From assembly GCA_013399855.1 (NCBI GenBank), contig VXAY01006827.1, forward strand, positions 1,388,565 through 1,452,564: a stretch of 64,000 nucleotides of DNA, read 5' to 3'. A model generated the notes under the pieces. It worked only from the letters and a program-made list of their open reading frames with translations, searched no databases and was not told where the DNA came from. Within the stretch, counting starts at the first letter, position 1. Each line of letters starts with the position of its first letter. Source of the stretch: Oxyruncus cristatus (Eukaryota; Chordata; Aves; Passeriformes; Cotingidae). Shown here in pieces: positions 1-27,000 of this stretch. Position numbers and translations under genes: made by a program.

Positions 1-620
1 TCCTCCTCCTCAGGGGGTCGCGCTTTACGGCAGGCGGGCACACCCGCGGGGGAAGGGCAGAGAATCCAGCACCGGGTAAAATCCCTTTTCCGGCCCTTCT
101 CCCGGTACTTTTCCCCCCTACCTCCCGGCCCAGGCTCGCCCCCCGCGCTGTCCGTCGTGGCACGGAGGGCGGCTGCCCCGGGGTCATCCCGCTCAGCCTC
201 CCCTGGTGCGGAGCCGTTCCCGCACAAGCCCCGGGCGGAGGCAGGTGAAGGTTTGCTTTGCCTCGAGAGACCTCTCAGGGAGCGTGAGTGGGCTGTTGTT
301 CTCGGCCCTCGCTTTCTGCCCTGCCTTGCCCGCGTGTACTTCAGCTCGAGAGTTTCAAGAAGAGTTTACTTTTCCCGGCGCAGCCCTTTGTTCGCTGCTG
401 AGGCTCTTTTTTGGCCCCCCCACCCAGCGCTGGCAATGGTTAAAATCGGTATCTAACACCCGCTTCCGATTAGTTACTCCAGCAGGCTGCTTCTATTGCA
501 GGATTAAGTCCCACTTTACAAGAAGGCGTCTCTTCTGCTGCCCCCACGCCCCCACGCGCGGACAGACAGACTGACAGCTCCTGTATTTTTTTTCAAAAGA
601 GCCATTAACCGCAGCCTGGA
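1..620. promoter_or_regulatory. CpG-rich island, probable promoter flank of the gene beyond the left edge (CRLS1 by synteny)
   Basis: Seen: the first ~600 bases are strikingly GC- and CpG-rich compared with the AT-rich DNA that follows from about 640, as in a vertebrate CpG-island promoter. Known: in human, CRLS1 lies next to MCM8 in the same orientation, downstream of it. Here that puts a minus-strand CRLS1 with its 5' end facing this region. Inference: this is the CRLS1 promoter or 5' flank. I could not recognise CRLS1 coding sequence in it, so exon 1 would lie left of base 1. On the plus strand there are two splice-donor-like sites, after 243 (context gcag|gtgaag) and after 626 (context cagag|gtgagc), so a divergent noncoding transcript is also possible. 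The plus-strand ORFs across it look like CpG-island shadows. Confidence 0.35.
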
Positions 621-1019
621 CAGAGGTGAGCGCTTGGCCCTGGAGAGTTCAGGTGTGGAACTATAATTTCTTAGCTCTCTCAAAAGCATCTCATCTGCCA
701 ACCTAATTTTCAGATTCAAGTATGTTGGATTCACGCTAAGGCAGCCTTGAGCAATTTAACATGTTCTTTCAACGCTTGGATTTTGGTACCAAATGGCTGT
801 GGAAGGATGGTGCAGATCAGACCCTTCCGGCACTTAAATTAGAAGATAAGACAATAAAGCTTCAGTATTTTTGTTTTTTTTTAATCTATCATATCTTAAC
901 CTAGAAATGAGAGAGGGAAAGCAGAAGGATGAGCCATGCATTCTTGATTTTTTAAAAATGTTATTCTTTGTTTTGTGTTGGTTTTTTAATAGTTAGACTA
1001 AAAGCTTCCCATCTGCTAT

Positions 1020-1025
1020 TTTATT
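1020..1025 (-). terminator. Candidate MCM8 poly(A) signal (AATAAA on minus strand)
   Basis: The plus strand reads TTTATT here, which is AATAAA on the minus strand, about 0.8 kb downstream of the MCM8 stop codon. An ATTAAA variant also lies near 1200. Sequence from 1026 to 1831 would then be MCM8 3' UTR; I see no coding potential or repeat in it. The call rests on hexamer and position only. Confidence 0.4.
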
Positions 1026-1831
1026 GCACCACACCATGGTTCTGATTTCATCAAACTCAGCACTTTGCTCTTGCTGAACAGACATTCTTCTGTGTCAGGA
1101 ACAGTTACACAGACAGCCATTACTTGTTTGTTGTTATATATCTTGCAGTGGCCATGAACATTGTACAACAGTTTTGAACAAATATTTCTCATATATAAAG
1201 TTTAATGAAAGTCAAAATCCAATTCCTGTTTCACAAGTTAAATACTGTAATAAGGATATTTTCTTAAATCAGACTTGCATTTCGAATTAAATCTCGGCTT
1301 CAAAGACCAATAAATATCAAACTTCAAAGCAGCAAATCAAGTCAGTTTCAATTTGGTAATAGCTGTAAAAACAGTGTTGTCTCAACATGAAGGTTCCCAA
1401 CTTTTCTGAAAAATTTCAACACTTTAAATTCCTCTAATGAACTACAGTGCTGAAAATACAGCTCACACCATCTTCTCATGAAAGATTCCTGGCTGTAGAA
1501 GTAAAATCTGTCATGGCACTGTAATAATATCAGTGTAAACCCGCACCTCCCACTCCTCAAGGACGATGAGGTACTTTCTAGTCCTACACAGTCCCTTTTG
1601 GGTAAGCAGACCCTACAGGATGAGTCAGGCAGCAATACCATGTGTCAGTTTGTCCTGAGCAGCTTTGAAACAAGCCTGGGGACACTTCAGTTTCTCGAGG
1701 GACATCTCAGCCTCAGTGAGCCCCAGTGCCAGCAGTGCCAGGCTGCAGTTCAGTCCAGTGTCTCACTGCTGCAGATCCATCACTCCAGTGTATCCATCAT
1801 GTCCCAGGAAAGTTCATCACAGTGACTCTTT

Positions 1832-17586
<15,755 letters not shown>

Positions 17587-17609
17587 CTCCCTCCGCCGGC
17601 GCCAACAAA

Positions 17610-18019
17610 CTGCGGCAAAGAAACCGTAAAGAAACAGAAATTTTACCAGAAGATACTTAATTTAAACTAGGGCTATTTGCCAGAGAGGGTGGACCACGCG
17701 GAAGGCTCGGCCTCCCTTTCCTCACCACAGGAAGGCACAGAGGGGCCCCGGCTGAGGGGACAAAACAACAACAACAACGCGACCTCCCGCAGCAGCGGCC
17801 ACCGCTCGGGGCTCTGCGGGCGCTTCCCGCGCTCAGCACAGGACGGAACAGGATAGGACAGGATAAGATAAGATCCGACACGACCCGACAGGGCAGGGGA
17901 GGAGCGGGAAGCGGAGCCCTCAGCGGTCCCCTCAGCGGTCCCTCCCCTCCCCGCCTCAGCCCGCGCTCCTCACTGCGCAGGCGCCGAGCCGCGAGCGGGC
18001 CCGAGCGGCGGCGGCGGCC
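17610..18019. promoter_or_regulatory. Bidirectional MCM8/TRMT6 promoter
   Basis: The two start codons are 433 bp apart and face away from each other, an arrangement also found in human. The interval is CpG-rich and TATA-less. Motifs I can see: an NRF-1-like palindrome TGCGCAGGCGCC at 17974-17985, an E2F-like TTCCCGCG at 17824-17831, GATA-type AGATAAG in a GGATA/GGACA-rich run at 17839-17896, and a perfect 12-bp tandem duplication CCCTCAGCGGTC at 17917-17940. NRF-1 and E2F control is usual for housekeeping and MCM-family genes; their use here is inferred. The MCM8 noncoding exon 1 should lie within it. Confidence 0.8.
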
Positions 18020-21000
18020 ATGGAGGGTTCCGCGGGCGCGCGCATCCGTGAGGGGGACTGCGCCGTCCTCAAGCGCGGCGAGGTCTTCAAAGCCGTGCCC
18101 GTCCTGCGCCGGAGGTGAGCGCCCGCACCGCGGCTCTCCGTGCTGGCTTTGCGCCTTCTCCTGCCCCCGTGAGGCGCTGCCAGCGGCAGTCGCGGGCCCC
18201 GCCGGAGGAAGGGGGAGGGTCCCGGTCCCGGTCGCGGTCGCGGTCCCGCCGCTCCGGGCACGAACAGCGGCCTCGCCAGGCTGCCGTGACAAGCGGCGGG
18301 AAAGGTTTGAGTGCTGCCCGGTTCCTGTGACAGAAAACAACCCGGGAGGTGTCCTGGCTGCGTTTCTCCTGAGAATTTTAAAGGAATTTAAGGTGTTTCT
18401 GTGTTGGCGTTGTCGAACGGGTGCCGGTCGAAGAGGAGAAAAGGTGGCGGCGGCAGCCTGGGAGGCGAATCGTCATCACACCTCGCCGTGGCACGGGATT
18501 TCCGCGAAACGCAGCATCGCCTCGTTAATTAGGGGTTGTTAATTTGCCTCGGTGTGCTCAGTCTGCTGGAAGATGCTGGCGCTCAGCTCTGGATAGTTAC
18601 TATGAAAGGTCTCCTATTTCTCTTTCCTAGGCCTGCACCCCAGCAGGAATTGCTAAAATCAATGGACACAGCCTGGGCTTCTCCCCATTGCAGCAGACAA
18701 ATTTATAGACCAAGGTGTAGAAGTCAGTGTTGGGTTATGTGGCCAGACACATCTGATTCAGTAGGATGGAGATTTGAAGGTACTACGCTTGAATGAGACT
18801 GGTTTAAAAATGATGTAGCTCAGACCTAGGGATTTGGGAGCACTGGTTGTTGACAGGCTTAATGTTCACCCGTAGGATCTGGCACCAAAATCAGGTATCC
18901 CCTGTCAGCCTATAGAGCACTGACAAGATCTTGGTCATTAAGTCCCTCTTCACTTTTTGTTTAAAATCTCTATCGTAAAAGAAAGAATACAAAAGCCAAA
19001 GAGTAAATATAGCCATCAGCAATTAATTCCTTTTGCATTAATTTTCCTTTCTGTAGTCTTATGAGGGTGGTTGGATATTCTGTTTAGAATGGTCATCAAA
19101 ATGAAATTTGATTATGTGCATACACTTTTAATCTATTTAATATTTAATTTATTTAATATTTTCAGTCATTCAAGTCTTTTGTAGTAATTTATTAGTCTTA
19201 AAATCTGAGTTGGCAGGGGTTAAGGGACTTAAATTTGTAATGTTCTTTTTTATGAAGAGGATTTAGTAATGTCTGTGATAAAACTTTATTATTACACTTC
19301 CTTTAAATTGTAGGTTTTATTTGGGGATACAAATAATACATAAAATACACGTGTAAATTGCATAATTCAGTCAGTAGAAACTGGAAATAACAACCTTTTC
19401 CCTTAGCTCCAGAATTAGTGATAATTTGCATAATAGCTCATGCTGGCATGTTTTGGTTGGAATCTGAGCGTGGCATAATATGGTGCCACTTGTTCCATCT
19501 GGCAAGATTGGTGTTTCTCTGCTTAGCCAGGCAGCCTTTGTAGGCCAGCCTGAAAGTTGAAGGCTTTGTGGATCCTGTGTTGTGTCAAGAAGGAAAAATG
19601 CAAACCTGCCTTAGTGCAAAGGGCAAAAATACAGTTTGGGGTTTTTTTAATGAACGTTTCTAGGATTACAGGGCGCTCTCTGTCTGTTTTCTTCAGAGTC
19701 TTTTGGCAAATGTTATTTCAAAGGAGCTCTGCAAAATACACGTTCGTGCTCATCTTTTTGTAGTGACCTGCGTGACCCAGCCTAGATTTCGTATGATTAA
19801 TTTAATTCCTTGCCTTGTTCCGACTTTCTCTATCAAAAGTGGTACTGTATAGTTTGAGTGCCATAGCCTTGGTTTATCTGTTACTTTAAATGTCTTTTAA
19901 ACTGAAAATTTTTTTCCTTACTATATGCTCAATTTAAGTTCTTTGTTCTTTTCTTAATGTGGGTTTTGTGGTTAATTTCACTTTTTATGCTTGTCCTGAT
20001 TTTCTTAAAGGGTATAGATAAAAATGTCATGTATAAAGCTATAGTTTAACTCCTGTAGGTTTCAACATAGTAAAAATAATGCTTTTAGTGTCGTTAACTT
20101 TTCTCTTATTTCAGAAAAATTATTTTTGAGAAGCAGTGGTTCTACCTGGATAATGCCATTGGACATATTTATGGAACTACATTTGAAGTAACCAACGGTG
20201 GAAACCTCCAGCCAAAGCAAGAGGTGGAAGAGACTACCACAGGTATCACAGAGGATTGACTGGTATTTGGAAAAACTAGTTCAAATTAATTTTTCTCCGA
20301 TAATGGGAAAGCTTTCTATTAATCATTTGTTAACTTAATGTTACTTACATTCTTCCTGTCATGAAAGTGCATGGTTTTGTCTTGATCTGTTGTTTCACCA
20401 GTTCTGTAACAAATAAGCTTTTTAATATGGGAGAAAATGTGAACCTTAGTTTGGGTGAATATATATACATTAAGGTTTATTTTACATATTCTGTTTCGTT
20501 GCTTAGGCTGTGCTTTGCAAGGCTGTAAAATGTGTGGGTTTAATCACGAGAAATCTGCTTTCTGTGACACTAAAATCATGTGTTTTTCCAGTTTATTTAG
20601 TGGTAGATTTTACAAATCTATATCCTTTTCCTTTAGAAACAAAGGAAGCAGGTACAGATAATCGTAACATAGTTGACGATGGGAAGTCTCAAAAACTGAC
20701 TCATGATGACATAAAGGCTTTGAAGGACAAGGGTATTAAAGGACAGGTAAAAATAAGGTTTTGGTGTCATTTCTTTGCTACCTTAGTGGTTGTATTTTAG
20801 TTTATGAAACAGGCTATTCTTTTTATCTGTGTATGGATTTCAGTACTTCTTTGTTCTTCTGGTCAAGTCATGTTTTTTGGTTTGACAAAAATGCTAAGGC
20901 TGTTTTCAGAGGAAAAAGTCACATAAGGTGAGCGACTTTGTCAATGGAGAGTAAAGTATAGATTTTTATGGCATCAGAAGTCACAACAGATAAAAAAGTA

Positions 21001-24000
21001 CAGCTCACATAATCACCATGTAGTATTGTTTCTGTATGAGATTCAAAATGCTATTTCTGTATTAGAGATGTTTTAAAATCTTGCCACAATTAAACTATCA
21101 AAGGTGTAGAGAAGGATTACGGACGAGTAACCACGTATGAGGAAATAACACCGTGTAACAAATGTACCATCCGTGAGCCTGTAGGTACCTACCACGTGTG
21201 ATGCCTGTGCTTTATCTGTACCTCAAAAGCTAAGAATGTTTTCAAGGGATCAGTTCTGTTCTGTTAGAAAAGGGGTTGGTGTTTGACCCTGCACCTTGTC
21301 ATAAAGTGAGTGAGGCCATCTTAAGTGCCCGCGAAGCATTGCAGCCACTGCTGCTCTGTACGTGCAGTCAGGCAAAACTGTCTCTCTCTTTGGTTTACTC
21401 TTTCTAATAAAAGGAAGAAGTTGCTCATGCTTACATCAAGTCCATCTCCTATTTGCATCTTGCTGTTTGCTGCTGCTCTTTGGAGCAGTTTTTCTGCTTT
21501 GGCCTGCTTAATAATGGATGCACCCAAGGAGTTTAGAATGGTATTTCTTGCGTTTCCATAGTTGTGCTGCTAGTTGTGTTATCTCTTGGAGAAGAATGTA
21601 CTAATCACTCTGACAGCTTTGATGTTTTCTATTTGTTCCCATTATCCGTGGCAGATGATCATTCTGACTTTTCTGTATGTCCTCAGTATGTCTGTGCCGT
21701 ACATCTACCATGCCTTTATTTTAGGTTATTAAAATACCCTATTTCATTACTCTCGTTTCTGAACTGTGGCTGAATATTCAGTTTAAGTTATATTAGCAAA
21801 AATAGACATTATTCCTCCATAAATGTCTAGTAAAATCTGAACTCCTGTTTGTGAATGGCTTGTCTTTGTGATGCAGGCTCAGTTTAGAGATGATTGTTAT
21901 TTGAAATAAAACTTCAGTGTTGTGGCTTAACCCCAGCCATCAGCCAAGCCCCAAACAGCCACTTGCTCACTCCCCCAACAGCAGGACTGGGAGAGAATCA
22001 GAAGAGTAAAAGAGATAAGGACACTTTAATAGAGAAAGCACAGCAAAACAAGGAATTCTTTCACAACTTCCCATGGGCAGGCAGGTGTTCAGCCACCTCC
22101 AGGAGGACAGGGCCCCATCACATCTAGCAGGGACTTGGGAAGACAAACATCATCACCCCAAACATCCCCCTTTCTTCCTTCTTTCCCCTACTTTATATAT
22201 TGAGCATGATGTCATATCCAAGGGGCTGGAATATCCCTCTGGTGAGTTTGGGTCACTTGTCCTGGCTGTGTGCCCTCCCAGTTTCCCATGCACCTCCGGC
22301 CCCCTTGTCAGCTTGGCACTGTGAAAAGCAGAAAAGGCCTTGGCTCTGTGTAAGCCCCGCTCAGCAGTAACAAAACCAGCCCTATATGATGAACAGTGTT
22401 TTCAACACAGCCCCCTACCAGCCCCTGTGAAGAAAGTTGCCTCTACCCAGCCAAAACCAGCACAAGTGTTGATGGGGCTTGATTTCCCATCCCTTCACAA
22501 ATCCTTCTCAGCTCCTGAGGGATATGTGTCAAAATGAAGATGTGGAAGTGGCTTGTACTCCCGGGGCATTGCACAGTGCTGCAGCTTCCTTTTGGCTTTT
22601 GCTTACCCCAAAGAAATGCTCCTCAGTTTCCTCACAGTAAATTTTACTGCAACAAAAACCCCCCCAAAACAACAACATAAATGTCCCAGACACTCCATTT
22701 AATTTTTTTCCAAGAATAAAGCAAAAAGGAGATACTGTTTCACACCGTTAATGATACATGTTAAATGATTGAAGGAATAATGGCCTGAAAAGCAGCTGTA
22801 GGAAGTGAGAAGTACTTGCAGCACTGCGCTTTTAAACTCTGAGCAATGAAAGCTCCATTGGTTTGGTTTGGTTTTCTTGGAAATATTAGTGATCCCTTCA
22901 GCTGGAATCTGAAAGTATGAGGAAGAGTTGGATTGGCAAAGGGTGGAGACTAGAATAAAGAGACCAGGAATCCAAAACTGGAAGCCTGGGAAAACCTAGA
23001 AGCTAGAGAAGGAAGAAGTCAGGGCGAGTGTTGTAGGAAATAATAAATGCTAAGGAGTTTGACATCGTGCAAGGAGTTGGTACAGCAGTAATACCACACT
23101 TAGTGAGGCTGACAGAATTAACTGGGGGGAAGGGAGGTGTCTGACCATCAGCCAGAGTAGAAGGGAAGAACTAACACAAGGTGGGGAAAAAAAGATACCC
23201 TCAGATGCTGAAATCAGACAGAGGGACCCAAGGAGGGAATTGGATTAACTAAATATTATGTCTGGTATCCGGTTCCTTGTTTCATTTCTGTAAAATATTG
23301 TTGCCTGTGTAGCTTCACACAGGGTTTAGGGTACTGCAATCCCTTTAGTAGGGGGAATGTTAGACTGACAAAATGTGTCAGTTGTTCGTAACAATTTACA
23401 GTAAACATAACTGCCTCATTCTAAATACAGGATAATTTAAGGTGGCTAATCACTTAGAGAAAGCAGTGTAGCCTTGTTCACATCAGAATGGGGTAAATAT
23501 TTAGGTACTGAGACTTCACAGTAAGTGCTGAAGTAATGACTTGCTGATTCTGAAAGGAACACTCCTGCTTTCTCCTGTTTTCTGGCCCTCTCTCATGAGT
23601 TAGTTCTGGCACCTACCAGACTCCTTCTCCACAAAATACCCCATTTTCCAGGATAAGCATTTTCAGTTTTATCATTTTTATGCTGCATTCTGTAGTTAAA
23701 GAACACGTAAAGACAAAACTATACTATTAAATTCCTACACATAGTCAGCAAAGTGTCTCACTTGTCGTGTTGATTAGTAAAAATTTACTTTGCCATTAAT
23801 GTCAGTAGAAGTTAATGGTATAAATGCCTCTACTGGAAGAAAATATTTCCAGTGTTTGTTTAAAAAAATACTATATATGAAATGAATGAGAAATAAATGC
23901 TAGCTGTAATAAAAATAAATTGTCTCTTCCAAGGAAATAGTTCAACAGTTAATAGAGAACAGTACAACATTCAGAGACAAAACAGAATTTGCTCAAGATA

Positions 24001-27000
24001 AATACATAAAGAAGAAGAAAAAAAAGTAAGTGAATTTCAAAATGTGGAAAATACTTAGTAATTCTCTAAATTGTTGAGATTAAAATAAGACTATTCCTAT
24101 GTGTTTCTTACAGATATGAGGCAGTTATTACAATTGTGAAACCATCCACTCGCATTCTTTCAACCATGTATTATGCAAGGGAACCTGGAAAAATTAAGTA
24201 AGTTTTCATTCCTTTTTTTTTTTTTCTAATTGTAACTTTATCATATACTATCCTTTAATATTTTTTTTAATACTATACCAGAGTATATAATACCTTTTTT
24301 TTTTTTTCCTGTGAATGGGAAGATTGCAAGTCAATGAAAAATAACGTGATATAGAAAATGGATCAATATGCTATTGCAGCAAATAGGAAAACTCCTCTGC
24401 ATGCAGCAACAGCTTTTGCCACATCCCTATCACCACCATGTTGCTAATTACCTTTGTAGACAGACATTCTTTGCATTTTCACAGCTATCTCTTACCTGGT
24501 TTTGATTGCTGGTGTATCATCTCTGTTTTCGGGCTCAGTAATCAAAATCACTTACCAGAAGCAGGAGTTTTTACCTTCGATGTGTCAGGGATTCCAAATC
24601 TTCAATCAGAAGTCTCCAGAAACTTGTGATTATCCTTGGGGTCAGGAGTCAGAGGAGGTGATGGCTACAGAGATCTACTATAGAGATCCAGCCCTGCTGG
24701 GTTTGCACTTATCTAAACTAAGAGATACGTTGCTACAAACATTAATAAAGATGGACTGATACATGCTTTTTAATGCAGTAATAGTAGATCTAATATGCTG
24801 AGATTTAAAATCCCCAAACGTGTGTTATTTAAGGCTTCTCAAACATTTTTGCCTTCTCCTTCCACCACCTCTGTCACTTGGCTTTATTTTACCATTAAGA
24901 TGAGTTGTGATTTCTGTAGCTATCACCGAGTTTCTTCAGTTTGTGCACTGCAGGCAGCAGTGTTAGGGTTTGGTCCTGGACTGCAGTGGTGTGTGTGCTA
25001 CTGCCAAACAGGGCAAAATCACGAGGGATACGTTATTGGATCAGGAAAGGCATTTATACCGTTCGTTCTTTACAAAACTGACATGTCAGAGAAAAAAGAG
25101 AAACACTGAAAAGTTTAGAAGCCTGACACAGCACAAGATGTCCGCTTTGATATGTGCACCCTACTTCACATCCTACTTTTGCTTGTTATTCCTTGCTAAT
25201 TTCTCGTTGGCTCCAGTTCTGGTTCTTCTTTATTACCAGACGGTAATAAAGAGTTTCCACATGGTGACTGAGGATCCCTGACGCTGTTCTGAAAATCTAC
25301 CTGCCATCCAACTTTTTTGGCAGGCTCCTGAGCCAATAGGCAGTATTTCTGACTACTTTGCTGTTTGTTAAACCTTCTGCCTTCCAGCCACTTGAGATAC
25401 GACACCCTGGCTCAGATGCTTACCCTGGGAAACATCCACGCTGGCAACAAGATGATTGTTATGGAAACATGTGCAGGGCTCATGCTGGGAGCCGTGATGG
25501 AGCGAATGGGGGGTGAGTTACACAATAGCTTGAGAAATGCACCCACTTAAGCTTACCTGAAACTTAAACACACATCTCTGTGATACTTTTAAAAGGCAGC
25601 CATTCAAAATAGTTTCTCAGGTTTTTTAAAATCTACTTTTTACTGTCTCTGGTATTCAAAGAGATACTTGTCTTTCTGTTGGAGCAAGTTGTATTTTGCA
25701 TCTTTCAGTTGGATTTCTTTTCCAAAATTTAAAAGACCTAAAAAAAATTAATTGATAACTTAATTTGATATAATTGTTTATATAATGAAATTTGATTAAA
25801 TTGATATCTCTGTATGTAGATCTGTTCCTGTCTTAGTTCCTGTACGAAGCTTGCATGTAGATTCTTCCCAGACACCTGGAAGTCCAGGAAAGTGAATGGC
25901 AGAAAACAGGAAGAGTAGCACTGGAATTCAGACAGCCTACAGCACTGAAAATGTTGCCATTCCTCTTGTTCACTGCACCAGATTTAATGTGTATTCTGCA
26001 AAATGTGTATTTTAAAATTATGTGACATTTTCTTGAGGGTATTGTAGGAGAAGTTTGACTCGTTTTTCAAGCTCAGTTAATTAGTTTCATCATTCAAAGA
26101 CACTAGACAGAGGGGACAGTTATATTCCAGAAGCTGGAAAGGTGGGAGGCCTGATGTGATGTGATGTTGTGCACACAGACGTGCTGAGAAGGACACAGGC
26201 TTCTCTGTACTACAAATTGGGTTTGTTGCAGCAACTTTTGGCCATAGAGCTACTTTTTGAAGTAAATTAAATAAGATACCATTTCAGCATAACCCCTGAA
26301 AGGGTATTTTTAGTATGCCTAAACAGCTCTTCCTTTAGAGCCTGGATGTTGAAGAAATTCTTGGCCTTTTAATACTCTTAAAATTAGCTTATGTTTTTCA
26401 TCAAAACAACTCCATAACTAAGTAACAAAAACTGCAGAAATTTTGTCTGTTAATTATTAATTAAATGATCTTATTTAACAATTTGCCACTGCTTATATGT
26501 TTTGGGCTAATCCTAAATATTTGTTTGATATGCAAATATTCCATGAGTTACCTTGTCCTTTGGAGTTGCACAGTTTTGTTCTTTCAGTGAAGATCTACCA
26601 CGAGGCACAGTTCCACAACTTGTTAAATTTGGTGGTCGGATTAAGAGCAGGAAATTTACTTTCCCATTCTTAAATGAACACTTCATTCAAGCATTTTGGA
26701 AATTTTGAAAATATGGCACTTTAAGAATTCAGGCTTTCCAATGTGTTTTGATTCTTTTACTCTCCTAGGCTACGGATCCATCATTCAGATGTACCCAGGA
26801 GGAGGACCTGTGAGAGCTGCTACCAGTTGTTTTGGATTTCCAAAACCTTATTTTGATAATCTTCATGAATTTCCTCTCAGCAAAGTGCACAGTCTCCTCT
26901 CTGGGACATTTTCTACAGAGACCCTGCCTTCAGACCCTGAAGATAATGCACTGGTGGAAGAAGAAAGCAATGGATTGACTGAGGAGAAACAGACTTCCCT

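Noticed and set aside
206..574. 122-codon plus-strand ORF at the left edge
   Set aside because: Arg/Ser/Pro-rich CpG-island shadow without any conserved motif.
17657..18542. Large Arg/Gly/Pro/Ala ORFs on both strands over the MCM8/TRMT6 promoter
   Set aside because: CpG-island composition. The real coding parts are the MCM8 exon ending at 17609 and the TRMT6 exon starting at 18020.
24438..25550. Cluster of 60-104 codon ORFs in TRMT6 intron 5 and exon 6
   Set aside because: Only 25388-25512 is coding (TRMT6 exon 6); the others are not supported by splice sites or family resemblance.
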